Assembly (NCBI GenBank): GCA_000310025.1
Contig: FN649733.1
Location: 1,324,482 to 1,388,481, forward strand
Length of the DNA: 64,000 bases
Source: Ectocarpus siliculosus
Lineage: Eukaryota; Sar; Phaeophyceae; Ectocarpales; Ectocarpaceae
Reading direction: 5' to 3'
Position 1 is the stretch's first letter. Each line of letters begins with the position of its first letter. Positions 52,016 through 64,000 of the stretch are shown here, one piece after another. The notes below the pieces were generated by a model. The model was given only the letters and a program-made list of their open reading frames with translations, made no database searches and was not told the origin of the DNA. The position numbers were made by a program, and so were the translations under genes.

Positions 52016-55000
52016 TTTTCCATCGGCATGGGGACAGGTCGCCTCTGCGTGGACACACGCCAGACGAGGAGCTAGCTTTGCCGACAGCAGCAGCACCAGC
52101 AGCACCAGGAAACACTCGCGGCGGCAGCGCCGTCGGTAAGGGCGGAGAGCAACAAAAGGCTGTTGTTGCAGCAGTCCTGCTGGGTGAAGCCCCGCGACAA
52201 ACACGGCAAAGCCTCTCCCTGTAATCAAAGCCCCTTGGCCGAGGCATCACACACAGATTGACGCTTGCGAGTTTGAATCCTGTGTAGTTACGAGTTGACT
52301 AAACAGTAGCAAACCCGCTGTGAGCAAGTATCAGGACCTTTGTTTGGCTGCAGAAACGCAGCGCGTCGACGTCATGCCTGTTGATATAAACAGGACTGTT
52401 TTTTTCTTTCCACGTGACAGGTACAGGAGACGGCGGGGGTTCGGAGAAACCCGGGCGGGTAGCAGCGCCGGTGAGATCGGCAGAGAATTTTTGGAGGGGG
52501 CAGCTGGTGCCGCCAGAGGTGGTCCGGAGACTCGACGAGCTGTACCCGGTCAAGCGTTCGCCCGGGGAGGCAGTTCCGCCTGATAAGGCGCGTTTATTGT
52601 GGTTGTTGTTGTTGTTATTGTTGTTGTTGTTGTCGTTGTCGTCATCGCTGTTGTTGTGGTGCTGTTGCGGCCAGCTTTGTTGTTGTTCTGTGAAACGTTG
52701 ACCTTCGGGAAACGGTGTTGGGTCGTTGTTGCCTGAGTTTCTTCTCCTGCTGCCGCTGCCGCTGTTGTTGTTGCTGCTGCTGTTGCTGCTTTTGCTGTTG
52801 CGGGCGTCGTTGTTTTGCTTGTCTTTGTTCTTCAAGTATGGGATAGTTCACGTGTTGATCGACGGTCATCGCTCACCTTTTGCTGTTCACTGCTACTACT
52901 GTGGCATGTTTGGTGTGTGTGCTTCGGTGGAGAAAACAGGAGTCCGCACCGTTCGGCTGCCTGACGTCTCTGGGGCTGCAGCAGCTTCAAGATAGGGGAG
53001 AGCAGTTCAGGCAACGTTACTCTTGTGACGACATTGACAACGCAAAGTGAGAGATCTGGTACAGCGGAAAAAGGAAAACACCATGCCTGCTGCTGATGCT
53101 GCAATCACCCCAACAACTACTACTACCGCTACAGCACCAGTCACCACCGCACCACAGTTCCTTGGTATAGCAGATGTTGAAACGAACCACTCATATCTAC
53201 ACACCTTTTTTCCGGGAAAAAGTCTTGGATACACGCCTGAAAGTCACGGCATACATTCCAGTCGTCCAAGTGAAGACACATACTCCCGCCTGTAAGTCAA
53301 CGAACCGCAAGGGGCAGCGCTAATTACAAAGGTTACAACGCTGGGGTTAATTCCGAGGTCCAACAGCTCTAAGGACCCCGGTTGTTTTTTTGCTATGATG
53401 TACAGAATATCTTGTAGCATGGTGGATATGTTGTACGCCTTAACAGCGTGGCAAACGGGGGACGTATGATTACTATTTATTGTACCAGAAGAAGAAATCA
53501 TCTCCCCAGCCGTGCCTTCCATTTCCAGGTTGGAAGTGTTCTCGACCAACTACCGCCGGACGCAGCTGTCGGCGCAAGGCTTTCTGGACGGGCTTCTAAG
53601 GGCGGGCGGGAGGGGCGGCGTACCCGTGGTGGTTAGGCCTAGAGCGGACGACTTTCTCAATCAGTGGGAGAGCCGAGGGCATGAAATGTACGAGGTGTGT
53701 GAAACCGCGATGGGGGGGGCGTTCGCAGGCTGGAAGGGCGGGCGGGAAAGCGTGGCAGAGTGTCCCCATGTGTGTCACCGTGCCTGCACCGCACGGGATG
53801 AGGGCTTGCAGACCGGGGTACCCTGCTGTGGTGTTTCGATAATTGATTCGTCAACACTTCGGACCTTTCGGGGTCTAGTGTCCCCTCCTGCGCAGGACTT
53901 TGTTCTTGATCTCGACCCGAATTTTCCCGGCACGTTCTTCGCGTCAGGTGTACACCAAAGGACCTGCACCTTGCCGACCGGTTCGCACCCCTTTCGTTCT
54001 AGTATTTTTCTCTGTTGCCGCCTTGGTTTATTTTCTCCGGCACACTGGTGATTCGACTGCGGAAAAACCCGCATCTCGCGTGAAAAACCCGCGTCCCGCG
54101 TGAAAATTCCTTCCTTCACTTCAAACCTCATAGCGCATGATGGTGGTCGAGTCCGAGCCTGATTTCCGGGTGACGGAGGAGACCGTTGGAGGACCGTTGA
54201 AGAGACGGCTTCACGCGCTCGACCCTGCGCTCTTCCCGCTGCCTCAAGGAGGGAGATTTCGGTGAGGGGGTCGGAGGCTGGAACGAGGGGAGGGGGGCGG
54301 GGGGGGGGGGGAAAAAAAAAGAGGTGACGGGTGAGGTGAAGGGTCGGGCAAGGTTTGAGTGAGAGGACGTGGAGCGTGAGATTGGGGGATGGGCGTATTT
54401 ATTCCCGCACCATGAGTTCCCTTCTTACCTTCATGTCTTCCACCCCCCCTATTCCGGAATGTCGATCGCTACCCTAGGAACAATTGATGGAAGATATCGA
54501 CACACAACGGGAGAGAGAATTTTACACAGCAAGGGGTTGTCAACACACTTTGTATCTTATCTAGGTATGGATGTGGTCAACGACCTAACGACTTAACCCA
54601 AGCAACAACCCAACAACTGCATTCCTCATGCTCCCTCCCCCACTCCCCATTGTCCTCTGCTTGCCTGAAAGTTGGATGATGGCTGCGGACTACTTTATGA
54701 GCGCCCGCGCTCGTGGACTGCGCGTCGCCCCCGAGCTGGATGCCCTCGGAACGGCCACGATAAGGCATCTCGTCTGGCGCTTCAGCCGGTTTTACGGGGA
54801 CGACGAGATGATGCGGACCATGGTCGGGTGAGGAAAGAAGGCATGCGTTTGCCTGTAGTTTTTGTTCTTTTGTCGCGACAAAAGCTGCCGAGAAATGTGT
54901 TCAATGGCGGCTTCAGATGTGTGTAAGATGGCTTCGATGATACGGCAACGTTTGTAGCTCGGATGCTTCGATCGTTTGTTTGCCGGAGGGGTGCCTGGCG

Positions 55001-55962
55001 GCCTGAGTATGGCGTTAGTTGGTTGGTGGGGGCCATGTGCGTCCAGGACTGGCAATCGCAAACGTTGCGTATACGCGATACACAGCAGAGACCCATTACG
55101 CTCGATAGCAGATAGATGCCGTCCGACGAACCACTTCCCTCCCATGCGTGTGATGTCCGTCAGGGTCAAGAACCATTCATGAAAATAGTCACGTCCCGCG
55201 TACACCGCTGCTGCAAGTGTGATACTCTCAAGGCTGAAACAACTGTCGACGACACTTTCTGCTCGCCTCGACGTAGTCCTTTGCTCGCGCACATCATTGA
55301 GTGCGCGGCGGGGAGCGATGTTGCCGGTCCCGCTACAGGTTCTAGGAACGTTCCGGGGGCCGATGCGAGTGGCGGGTCATTGTCGCGCGTGGTATCCTCC
55401 AGCTGCCATGACGTCACAATCCTGGCCCTCCTTTACGCGATGGAGGCGGATCTCCTCGTAAGTGAAGCGAGCGTTCTCGAACGTTTATCTGCTACATGAA
55501 CCACTTGTTTCCGTGTTTATGTGTCTTGCTTTCGCTGTCATCGAGCGTATTCATCTGCTAGCGGATTCAAACTCCGCGATTTTGGCCACGGCAGCAACCA
55601 GACGCACCCTCAAATAGCTACTCGTTTAATTTCTCGTTGCAACTCTCGCATCGATGCACGTAGCATACTTTAACCACCCGTTCGCTCGATTTCTTTTGCA
55701 GGAAGATCGAGACTACTGGCCGCCCTACGGCTCCACGATAGCGTTCGAGGTTTCCAGTACAGGAGGCGTGTCGGGGCCGGGGAGAGGGCCCCGTGGAGGA
55801 CGCGGCGAGGACAAGGGGGGCGGAGGGGATCTCGTTTTGAAGATTTCGGTCGACGGGGAGCCGTTGCGATCACGCCTGTTTGCCGGGAAAGGGGGCGACG
55901 GTATCATCCCTCTGTCGGATTTCCACACGGCTGTACGAAGTTTTCTACCGACAGCTGTGTGA
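52016..55962 (+). CDS. Histidine acid phosphatase family protein (8 exons seen, 5' end missing)
   Basis: Exons are 52016-52135, 52421-52587 (end uncertain), 52940-53046, 53529-53694, 54134-54261, 54672-54827, 55277-55457 and 55702-55962, with matching phases. Exon 1 carries the catalytic FHRHGDRSPLRGH (RHGxRxP, His nucleophile). Exon 3 has the family's GCLTSLGLQQLQDRGEQFRQ region ending RYS. Exon 4 gives VFSTNYRRTQLSAQGFLDGL, the usual [RS]STxxxRTxxSAxxFLxGL stretch. Exon 7 has SSCHDVTILALLYAM with the HD proton donor. Exon 8 begins EDRDYWPPYGSTIAFEV, the WPPYxSxIxFE signature. These enzymes hydrolyse phosphomonoesters, for example acid phosphatase or lysophosphatidic acid phosphatase substrates. 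The substrate here is unknown. The first seen exon needs one base from an upstream exon (phase 1) that I could not locate, so signal peptide and start are unknown. Confidence 0.87.
52595..52680. repeat. (TTG)n-rich low-complexity tract in phosphatase intron
   Basis: Interrupted TTG/GTTGTT triplets follow directly on the second recognised exon. They read as poly-Leu if translated and are best taken as intron. A related (CTG/TTG) tract lies at 52745-52800. Confidence 0.7.
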
Positions 55963-58680
55963 AAGTCTTTGTCCAGGGCATGTTTACAGTAAGAATCGTG
56001 AGTCAAAGCAATTAGTAGCGGTAGCAGTAGTTGGGTCCAGTCTTGAAAGCATCGGAGAATTTCTAGGAGGGAGGAGAGCAGGAGCCCCCTCCAAACGGAA
56101 GCCGTTGTTAGGACTACAGCGAATGTATGATCCGTCTCGTAGTCCAATTTTCCGAACCGCAAAGGACTGGTGTGGCGTGCGTATTCGTTGCGGGTGTTGT
56201 AGAAAGAAAGGCGGGTAGAACATGCCCGGCCGGTGCTTTCGCGGGCGACGCGAGGGTGCTCAAGTTGGGATGAGGCGTGCCATGAATGCAAGGCGAACCG
56301 AGGGACCAAATGGGATCCGAACCACCGTGCACATACATTGCGGGGGCGCGCAAGGAAAAGTTCATGCATGCGGAGAACCCAAAATACGAAGTCCCTGCCC
56401 CGAAAATTGTAGAGAGAGGCGGGTTCCGAGCTGGCTGAGCGATGGGCAAGGGGAACCCCTCCCACCCTCAGACCCGATCACACCGCGACACCATCCCAAC
56501 GTACACTGTTCAGCAGATGGACGGAGCGTGGCCTCTCAGACCTACCCACCTGTCTGTCTTGTCTGTGTTGGTGGGGTCTCGCCATCAAGTCTTCGACTTC
56601 GCACACAATTGATTGCAACAGGCCAGAATGACAGCACAACATCAAACAAGCACCGCAAGTTATATATGCAAAAGAGACGCCCGTCTATGGTCCACCGCAT
56701 TCATCTCCACGCTTCACGCGCGAGTGCTGCTCATTTGTCTGGCTGCTTTAGCGTATCGTGGAAAAAATCCTGCACCAAATGATTCTGTCCACGTAGCGTG
56801 TGGCCTGAACACGTGAAAGTAATTCCAAATTTTCAAAGAGAGAAAGAAAGACAAAAAGAGGGTCGCATTTGAAACGTTTTTCGGCCTGGGGATCGACTGG
56901 TTAGTCTCTGGTGGCAACAAATGCTATTTCAACGAGCATACATACACGGGGTCAACACAGCGGGGCTATCGACCAACTCTACTCGGCGCCTCGTCCCAAA
57001 CGTTTCCCGAGTGTTCGTGACGACCTCAAGGTTTTTCTGTTGCTTTACAGCAGAAGGAAGACGTTATCTCTTGTCCACTTAAACCCCTTTGGGTCTAGGC
57101 TGGACTGTCAGATTTTTTTTTTTGCGCCAAAAAAAAAAATGAGAGCGAGAGCGAGCGGGAGAGAGAGAAGTGCAGAGAAAGACACCAGTGTACTTCTGCA
57201 CACGCAACAGCTATCTCCACCTGTAGGCCATGAGAGAAGCCGGCGACACGGTGGTGGCCACAGACAGGGTCGTAGAAGGGTTGGTGGGTGGTCGCGCTGC
57301 GGTCAGTAGGGCAGGTTAGCTGTGTAGCCTTTGAAATGATCAGTCGTCTAGCTGCCTCAACTAGTCTATTTTCGGTATATTGTAAATGATCAGTCCAGAG
57401 AGGGCAAAATGATCAGTGAAGACCCATAGCTGGTATTTGTACTTCTGTACTTCTCTGTTCTCTGTCCCCCCCCGAAATGTGCCCTGCCAACTCTCTAGAG
57501 CTCCTGTGTTTGTCAAACAACAAGCACATCCACCAGCACACACCTGTACCTCGTGGTTTCCTAGGTTCGGGCGAGGGTGGTATGTGTGGCGCTACGAGTG
57601 TGGATGTGTTGCTGATATGTTTTACTCGTCTACAGCAGTAGTAGTAGTGTTGTTGTAGCGTTCGTTGTAGCTGTTGACACAATGACTGCTGGATCTTGGG
57701 AACGATTTTCAAATTGTTGGGAACCACGATATCCTCGATATCTGGGCTTCGGCAGGGACTGCAATACCCCTCCCTTTGGCTGTCCTCTGCTCTTTGCAGC
57801 AGTGGCTTCCTACGTTCGGGCGAGTGTATGTGTGGTGCTGCGAAAGAACACATATGTATGTATGTATGTACTGCTGTACGCACACACGCGTTTATTGACA
57901 TGTGCATACATTGAGAGATTCATTATTTGGCATTGATTGGCCCCATTCCCATTCCCGAGACCTTGATATTACCCGCTGTCACTGAAGTCTCTTCATTGGT
58001 CAGCCGGTTAGCGCCGGTGCTAATAATCTAGACACACCTACCTATGGACTTGCCAATACACGGCGCGAAGGGCTGCAGGGCGGCAACTCCACGACTTGCC
58101 ACTACACCAGCATTTGCAAATGATCAATCAATGATCAGTGAGAACGCCTGAAGACTCAAAAGTTAACGAAAAATAGCGATCAACTCAAGCGGTGGGTATA
58201 AATACACACAAACAGTTTACTGGATACACGGGTTACAGGCGTTGTTCAAGAGCAGCTCGTTCCTTTTCCGAAACGGCTCTGGGTGCGAAGGCAAAAACAT
58301 GTACAGCTGCCGTCGCAGACAGCAACAAGAGACCGCATAGACCGCACGCACAGCAGTCTGGATGACACGACAACGACAAAGAGAGCAACCCCAGCGAGTT
58401 GGGCAGGAGACCCCACAACGTCGGTTCAGTGCCCTTTCAGCGGAGCCGGGAGTGAATGGATACGGATAGATATACAGCGCGAATGTGACGCCTCGGCAGG
58501 TGCCGCCGTTTCAGCCAGCGGTGTGAAAATCGATTTCTCATCACGACCTCACCGCGCTTGGCGTCAGGCTGTCGTGACGGTCTTACTTGCGCTATAGTCG
58601 TTCCAGTCTGCCGGTGAGAAAACGTAAATGGTGTAAATGCACAATCGTACACAATTGACGGCTACAGGTAAAAAATACTC
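55963..58680. other. Convergent 3' intergenic region; no gene recognised
   Basis: The plus-strand phosphatase and the minus-strand magnesium channel gene end toward each other here. The word AAATGATCAGT or a close variant recurs at about 57336, 57385, 57406 and 58130. A stretch TTCGGGCGAG...GTATGTGTGG.GCT.CGA is present near 57565 and again near 57815. A (TATG)n run is at 57855-57868. No exon is supported. Confidence 0.5.
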
Positions 58681-61600
58681 CTACAAGAGGCTCAACCGCC
58701 GACACAAGACCACCGTGCCGGCGATGGACAGCATGATGCAGCCGTAGATGCCGCCGGTCACCTGCCAGAACGTTTGCGGCTTCTCTTCCCAGCCGCTGAG
58801 AAGGTTCATGCCAAACACACCTGCGACAAGACACGGTTGTTGTTGTTATTGATATTGTTGGTGGTGGTGGTGGTGGTGGTGTAGTTGGTTATGTTAGGCC
58901 GGTCCAGTAGATGGTACCATGCATAAAGATAACAAGGAAAAATATGCATAGAAACCAGAAACTCTCTCTGGCATCAAAAACTTACGGAAGCGCGAGCCAT
59001 CGCACGACATCGACCGCCAAAACGCCTCTTTGGAAGGTTCTTAGGGCAGGTCGTTGTCCACTCGGCGGTTCAGCGACTTCAAAACGTTTGACGAGCGAGG
59101 CCCGATTGTTGAAATAACCAAACAACCCCAACAACCAACAAAAGCTACAAGTAGCTCACCGGTGACGAGAGCCCCGAGGGCAACGGTAAAGCCGCTGATG
59201 CTGAGGAGCAGCTCGAAGCGCAGGATGTTGTTCCGCAACACGTCCAGCTCGATCTCCACGATTTCTGCCACGAATGGACACGGACGATTCAGGTGCAACG
59301 GAGGAGGGGGAATAACGAGACGCCGGCACCAAAGGGGGGAATAATGAGACGCCGGCACCAAGGGGGAACAACGAGACGCCGGCACCAAGGGTTTGTTAGG
59401 CGCATTGCTTGCTCGCGCACAAACGCACAAGGCTACCGTGTGGTTTCGCGACGACTTGTACGATTGTACGTACGCGCGAACGATCAGTCACACACACAAT
59501 CCCGGGTTGGTTTTCTGCAAACCCTTCTCGAAAGTGAGACGCTCGAATGGCCTTCAAGGCAACGAGAGAAGGGGAGAAGACATTCATAGTCCGAAACGAG
59601 AAAGAACGCCTCCCGCATACCAGTGTTGCTATGTTGAAGACTACGACGACGTTACGTTACAACAGTTTTCGAGCTACGACTGTCACACACGCTACCCCGA
59701 GTCTCATGAACCCGCGCTCACCTTCACAGGCCTACAATACCGCATCCTTGTCCGCACCATCGCCACAACTTACGGGAGACGAAGTCATGCAGTCTTTCGT
59801 TAGTCGCCCAATGGAAATTAAGTGACGCCGCGGAAAAAAAACGCACCTCCCGGGTCAGCTTTGCTCGTGAAAGCGCTTGAGACTTACCCAGAAAACAGAG
59901 TGCACGGCAGAGCAGATTACCGCTGCGGCTTCCACCACCCCAACGGCATGGGCACATATCTTGTCTTATGCGTCACCAACGTTGTACATGTCTGCTGATC
60001 TCGACGATGTTTGGGGGTAAAAGCAAGATACGTTTCGGAAACAATCACGAAACGGCTTACCTTCCGTGTTACGAACTTCGTTTTGGAGTTCAATGACGTC
60101 TGATGCCAAGAGTTCCACCTGCATTATCGACAAAATGGGAAAAGACCGACACATTAAGCATCGATAACGAAGGAGGGTTCTCGAACCAATGAAGCCAGCA
60201 GAACACTCAACACACTTTGGCCCACCTGTACTGCCGTGCCTGAAAGCTTGCCCACACATGGCACACCGTCTCACTGTCTGCACCTCTCACGCACACACGT
60301 CGATCCCGTTTTCCCAGCTGCTATCTTGCAGCTCCGTGGCGTGCGCTTTCGCTTTGGTTCGTGACGTTGTCGTGACACCTGGGACCGTTCTAACCTCTAC
60401 CGGCTACCTCGATACGGTATTCCGAAAATATCCTCCCGCCAAGAGACGAGTCCCACGGTCAAGGAATCGATAACCGCCCACAGGGCATCATCGAAAAATA
60501 ACACGAGTCGCCCCTTCCACTTCCCTCTCCCGGGCCTACCACGTGAAGATGGTTATGGTAGGCTTTGGATGGCTAGCTTTGGACTGGGGCCCGCTGCCTG
60601 CAAGAGGAGGTCTCCGAAGAGCATCTCAGCGTCAACACTAGGGCTGCGGCCAGGGTCAACGTGTATCCAAAGGACAAACGTACGCTTGTGTAGAATAAAT
60701 CTATCTCGTAGCGCTGCCTCTGCAAAAGCGATTTCCTCGAATAGCGTAGATATCAATCTCCTCGTGTTGCCCACAGCTTGGGCAAAAGAGGCTAGACGGT
60801 CACCTGCAGGAGGTAGTTCTCGAAGAGCATCTCGATCTCCTGGTGCTGGTGCAAGTCTCTGGCGGTGGACTTGCACTCGTTGTCGGTCAGGTACATGAGA
60901 GCCATGTCCTCGTCGTTCATCAACACCTCGTTCATGCACTTGCACACCTGTCGTTTCCAGGTGATGCCCGTCAGTGTTTGTGTGAGAGGGGGGGCGGGGG
61001 GGGGGGGGGGGGCCCCCCTTTTTTCCAAAACCAAAAAAAAAGGAGCCCTTCTTCTTCTAAAAATCAACCCTTCCAAAACCCCTTATTCAAAATTTCCTTT
61101 TTACCCAAAAATTTTAAATCCCAAAAAAAATCTCAAACTCCAATTTCTTTTTTTTTCTCCTTCTTTCCCCCTTTAATTACACCCAAAATTTTTTCCCCNN
61201 NNNNNNNNNNNNNNNNNNNNNNNNNNNNNNNNNNNNNNNNNNNNNNNNNNNNNNNNNNNNNNNNNNNNNNNNNNNNNNNNNNNNNNNNNNNNNNNNNNCA
61301 AGGTTTAGCCTTAGAAGTGGGTTGAAAGAAGAATTTTGGGGGGGGGGGGGGGGGCACGCCTTGTTTCGAGATGCAACAAGAGAGCGGCGTCTTCATCGTA
61401 AAATCAACACTTCCATAACGGCATGGTCAAGACTTCCTGTTGTACCGAGGATCTTGAATCGCGAAGAGGGGGGGGGACTGCAAGTTCTTCGGTGGTCTGC
61501 GGTCTTCGCCCATGCATGTACACCTAAATTGTTTCACCTGGTCTGTCTGCGGCAGTTTGTTGTATACCATGGTGTGCAGTTCAACACAAGAACCAGAACG

Positions 61601-64000
61601 TTAACCCTGCTTGCATCAACTCGGGACACCACAAACACAGAGCACCCGCAAAGATCAACAACAGCAGCAGCAACAGCACGAACAGCAGCAACGGCAACAA
61701 CAACAACGACAGCAGCAGCAGCAGCAGCAGCAGCAAAAATAGCACATTTATCGGGGCAATGCTTGCGGCGTGCCCCTCACTCATTATCTCCCATCCCTCA
61801 CCGTCACGAGGGTCTCCTTCAGCTCGTCGAGCTCGTTCTTCAGGGGCAGCAATCGGTGCAGCGACTTTATCAGCGAGTTCTTCGAAGTCTTGAAGGAATC
61901 CAGCACCTTGAGGCCGAGAAGGGGTAGCGGTAGAGCAGGGCAGGGACCTTAGTAGAACACCTTCGCATCGGTTCTGTTCATGGTCAAGGGTAGGATCTAG
62001 GGTGTGGGGCAGGGTTGGTTTTGGGGTTGTTGTAGCTGCAGCCGTCCCTTCCTTCCTATTGGTGAAATGCACAAGAAATTGGCGTCCAAATGCGCCAAGC
62101 CACAAGGTTCCATCGTTTCTTTCTGCCACACCCACAAAACAAAGTGTCGCGCGTGAGAAGTTAACAGCATTAGTTCTGAACGTATGCCCGATGATGTCGA
62201 CAAACACTACTTTGTCCACCTACAGTAGTAGCGCTCTGAGAGCAAAAGCGTCCGTACTGTCGCACAGTGTGATGGGGCGAAAAAGCCGGCTCTACCAGCA
62301 AAGGCGGGCGCATGGAAAAACGTTGAAGCCTATATAAATGGCCATCAAGGCGACGGCGCCGTAGCACACAAGGCCGAAAAAAACAAAAAAACAGCAACAA
62401 ACCTTAGCCTTCGTGAGTCTCGGTAGAGGGAAAACTTGAGGTTGGTAAATATGAATACGATAGTACAAGAGCGAAATCGCCATGGTAACCCTGAGACGGA
62501 AAAACTCACCGTTCTTAACCTGGGCTCGACGTTCCGAGCGCTCTCCAGGAGGTCTTTGCACACGTGCTTGAGGCAGCATTCCATCACCGTCTGTTCGAAA
62601 GGGACCGCCCTTATCCCCAGCCTTATCTGAATAAAGGAAACACATGGATAGAAACGAAAACACAGGCAAATGTCGCTTAGCTTTGCTCCGCTGAGAGAAC
62701 CGACGCGCTTTTTGATTGGTTATCGGTCAGCGTGACCGATCCGAGTAAAATAAACAGACAGGCACACACCCGCCGGATGCGATATGCAATCAATCTTACT
62801 CGGCCAGTCGGATCGCGTGGTCTAGTAAACACCGTTAAGAAGCGAAGCGCCACAAGGCAAATAATCGCAAGGAAAACTGTGTTTCGACTTCTGTCCCGGT
62901 AATGATGGCGCTGTTTCATTGGCTAGTCGGGTAGCGCCGCTGATGCTAGAGTAACAAGACGACACAGCATTCATATCACGCGTAAGACTGCAGGCAATCG
63001 TTGTATTTCTGTGGTGTCGGACAGAAAATGACGAGCACAGGCGCACGCGGAAAATGCCAAATGAAAGATATAAGACCCCAGTTAGCGGACTGTGGAACAC
63101 AATCACGGTACCCGCATCTGTTCAAGCAGTTGGTTTTGCCCAAACAAACACGAGGTACTGCTGTACGGTAGATACTACCAATATTGTTCTTAGCTCTCAC
63201 GGGGATCGTGATGTACCTCAAGTGTACCAAAACCACGTCTAAGTACACGCATATGCATACATGTGTGAAAGAAATATCACCTGCCCAGATAACAGACAGT
63301 AGTAGCTTTTCGCCTTCTTGGCTGCATGGTTGAGCTTTTCCAAGATCATTAGCGTTAATGCTGTTGGTGTTTTCCGCCATGCATGAAGATCTCAAGTTGC
63401 CAAGCGGTTGACCACTTTCGGTACCTCTTCCTGACTGTACTACCAGTGTTTTTCGCCAGGCGTGAAATGCCTCAGAATACAAATAGACCAATCTTTGTAC
63501 CCCTTTTCGCCTATAATCCTCGCGTTGCTCGCTGTACCTTTTCTTGGACGGCAGGGACGATCGAAAGCACGTCAGGCTTGGTCGGAAATAGCAGCACCTC
63601 GTTAGACAAGATTACAGCCTGCGTCAAATCAAAAGCCACAAAATATCGACAGGCGGGGAGGGGGTCAGTACGACGTCATTGCATTTTATCGCTGGGGAAG
63701 CTTTAAGTACCTTCACGTGTGCGCAAGTAAACCCACCGTTTTGTACAGCACCGTGAGCAAACCGTTGGCAAACCCTACCACACGAGCGCTGGTCGTGCGT
63801 CACCCTACATACATACCTCTATCGAGCCACAATAGGAGCGAGAGGTAGGAGCAGTCAAGGCAGTTATCAAAGAGGACGAAGGCATGGACGGAACTACGCC
63901 ACGACGCACGAGAGCACACTGCCGAAGCTCGATGGGAGCTTCGTAAATCGACTCTGCCGCGAGCGAGTCACATAGGATGCTCAACAACCACGAGCAAGGC
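58681..64000 (-). CDS. MRS2/CorA-type magnesium channel (8 exons seen, 5' end beyond window)
   Basis: Minus-strand exons in reading order are 63817-64000 (partial, least certain), 63538-63618, 62510-62626, 61802-61906, 60804-60947, 60061-60118, 59160-59264 and 58681-58820. All phases fit. Landmarks follow MRS2: AVILSNEVLLFPTKPD; IRAVPFEQTVMECCLKHV (compare LPFEfraLE); LPLKNELDELKETLVTVCKC, then MNDEDMALMYLT (compare DDxDMAxxYLT); IEMLFENYLLQ; NTEEIVEIELDVLRNNILRF (compare DTEdxixIxLDxxRN); a first membrane helix ending TGVFGMNLLSG with the GMN pore motif (58804-58812); and a second helix, GGIYGCIMLSIAGTVVL, ending RRLSLL. GMN channels conduct Mg2+ across mitochondrial, plastid or other membranes. 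The N-terminal targeting region is outside the window. The exon at 63817 is proposed from an open frame and a GTATGT donor only. Confidence 0.87.
58858..58881. repeat. (GGT)n microsatellite in channel gene intron
   Basis: About eight GGT triplets lie in the last intron of the magnesium channel gene. Confidence 0.85.
59306..59390. repeat. Three-copy 28-base minisatellite in channel gene intron
   Basis: The unit GGGGGAATAACGAGACGCCG followed by GCACCAAA repeats three times with one or two changes per copy (59306, about 59334, about 59362). It lies in the intron at 59265-60060. Confidence 0.88.
61036..61198. other. Noisy duplicate of 61374-61530 (probable assembly artefact)
   Basis: The left gap edge reads like a degraded version of the right side. 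AATCAACCCTTCCAAAACCCC at 61061 corresponds to AATCAACACTTCCATAACGGC at 61401, and TTACACCCAAAATTTTTTCC at 61177 corresponds to TGTACACCTAAATTGTTTCACC at 61517. Mixed bases have become A, C or T runs, as in low-quality trace ends. The intron is therefore probably shorter than shown. Confidence 0.75.
61199..61298. other. Assembly gap of 100 N
   Basis: Exactly 100 N bases in an intron of the magnesium channel gene. A poly-G run (60988-61012) precedes it and another (61336-61353) follows. Confidence 0.98.
61655..61737. repeat. (CAG)n/(CAA)n microsatellite in channel gene intron
   Basis: Interrupted CAA and CAG triplets end in about nine CAG copies. The tract lies in the intron between exons 61802-61906 and 60804-60947 and gives spurious Leu- or Gln-rich frames. 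Confidence 0.85.

Noticed and set aside
52588-52701. Poly-Leu extension of the phosphatase exon
   Set aside because: It is a (TTG)n tract that breaks the family pattern, and the next recognisable exon joins in phase without it.
56222-56782. Plus-strand open frame of about 186 residues after the phosphatase gene
   Set aside because: No recognisable motif, and composition like neighbouring non-coding DNA.

Overview
The window is nuclear DNA from a eukaryote with intron-rich genes. Six host genes can be assembled by joining short exons across GT-AG introns of roughly 0.3 to 2 kb, with reading phases that agree at almost every junction. The intron sizes, mixed base composition, alternating gene strands, Gly/Arg- and Ala-rich proteins and a large chromodomain-bearing Ty3/gypsy element most resemble a brown alga such as Ectocarpus. 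That assignment is an inference from style, not a database match. Two 100-base N runs show this is a draft assembly.

Layout. Bases 1 to about 7.4 kb are repeat debris: a decayed LINE with endonuclease and reverse transcriptase remnants, followed by several same-strand copies of its 3' end, then a short repeat cluster near 8.1-8.4 kb. A 13.4 kb Ty3/gypsy element lies on the minus strand at 8815-22241. It is framed by two LTRs of about 300 bases that are roughly 96% identical, so it is moderately young, but its coding parts are broken. Its most striking part is a NADAR (YbiA-like N-glycosidase) domain placed between gag and the aspartic protease. The element also carries an extra Ala-rich coiled-coil open frame upstream of gag, and a chromodomain plus a Tudor-like module after the integrase.

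From 22.4 kb onward the window is host gene territory: a 79-residue two-TPR protein (+, 23661-26797); a histone-fold protein of the POLE4/Dpb3/CHRAC class (-, 31046-33924); a CaMK-type kinase (+, 34335-39961) that shares a 410-base divergent promoter interval with it; a class II eIF4E (4EHP-like) protein with a long Gly/Arg-rich tail (+, 42740-47696); a histidine acid phosphatase (+, from 52016 or earlier to 55962); and a MRS2/CorA-type magnesium channel (-, 58681 to beyond the window end). They do not form an obvious pathway. They look like an ordinary run of housekeeping and signalling genes.

Both N gaps lie beside sequence that looks like a noisy second copy of nearby bases. They are probably unmerged overlapping contig ends rather than real missing DNA. 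The longest stretches in which I recognise no gene are 26.8-31.0 kb, 40.0-42.7 kb, 47.7-52.0 kb and 56.0-58.7 kb.
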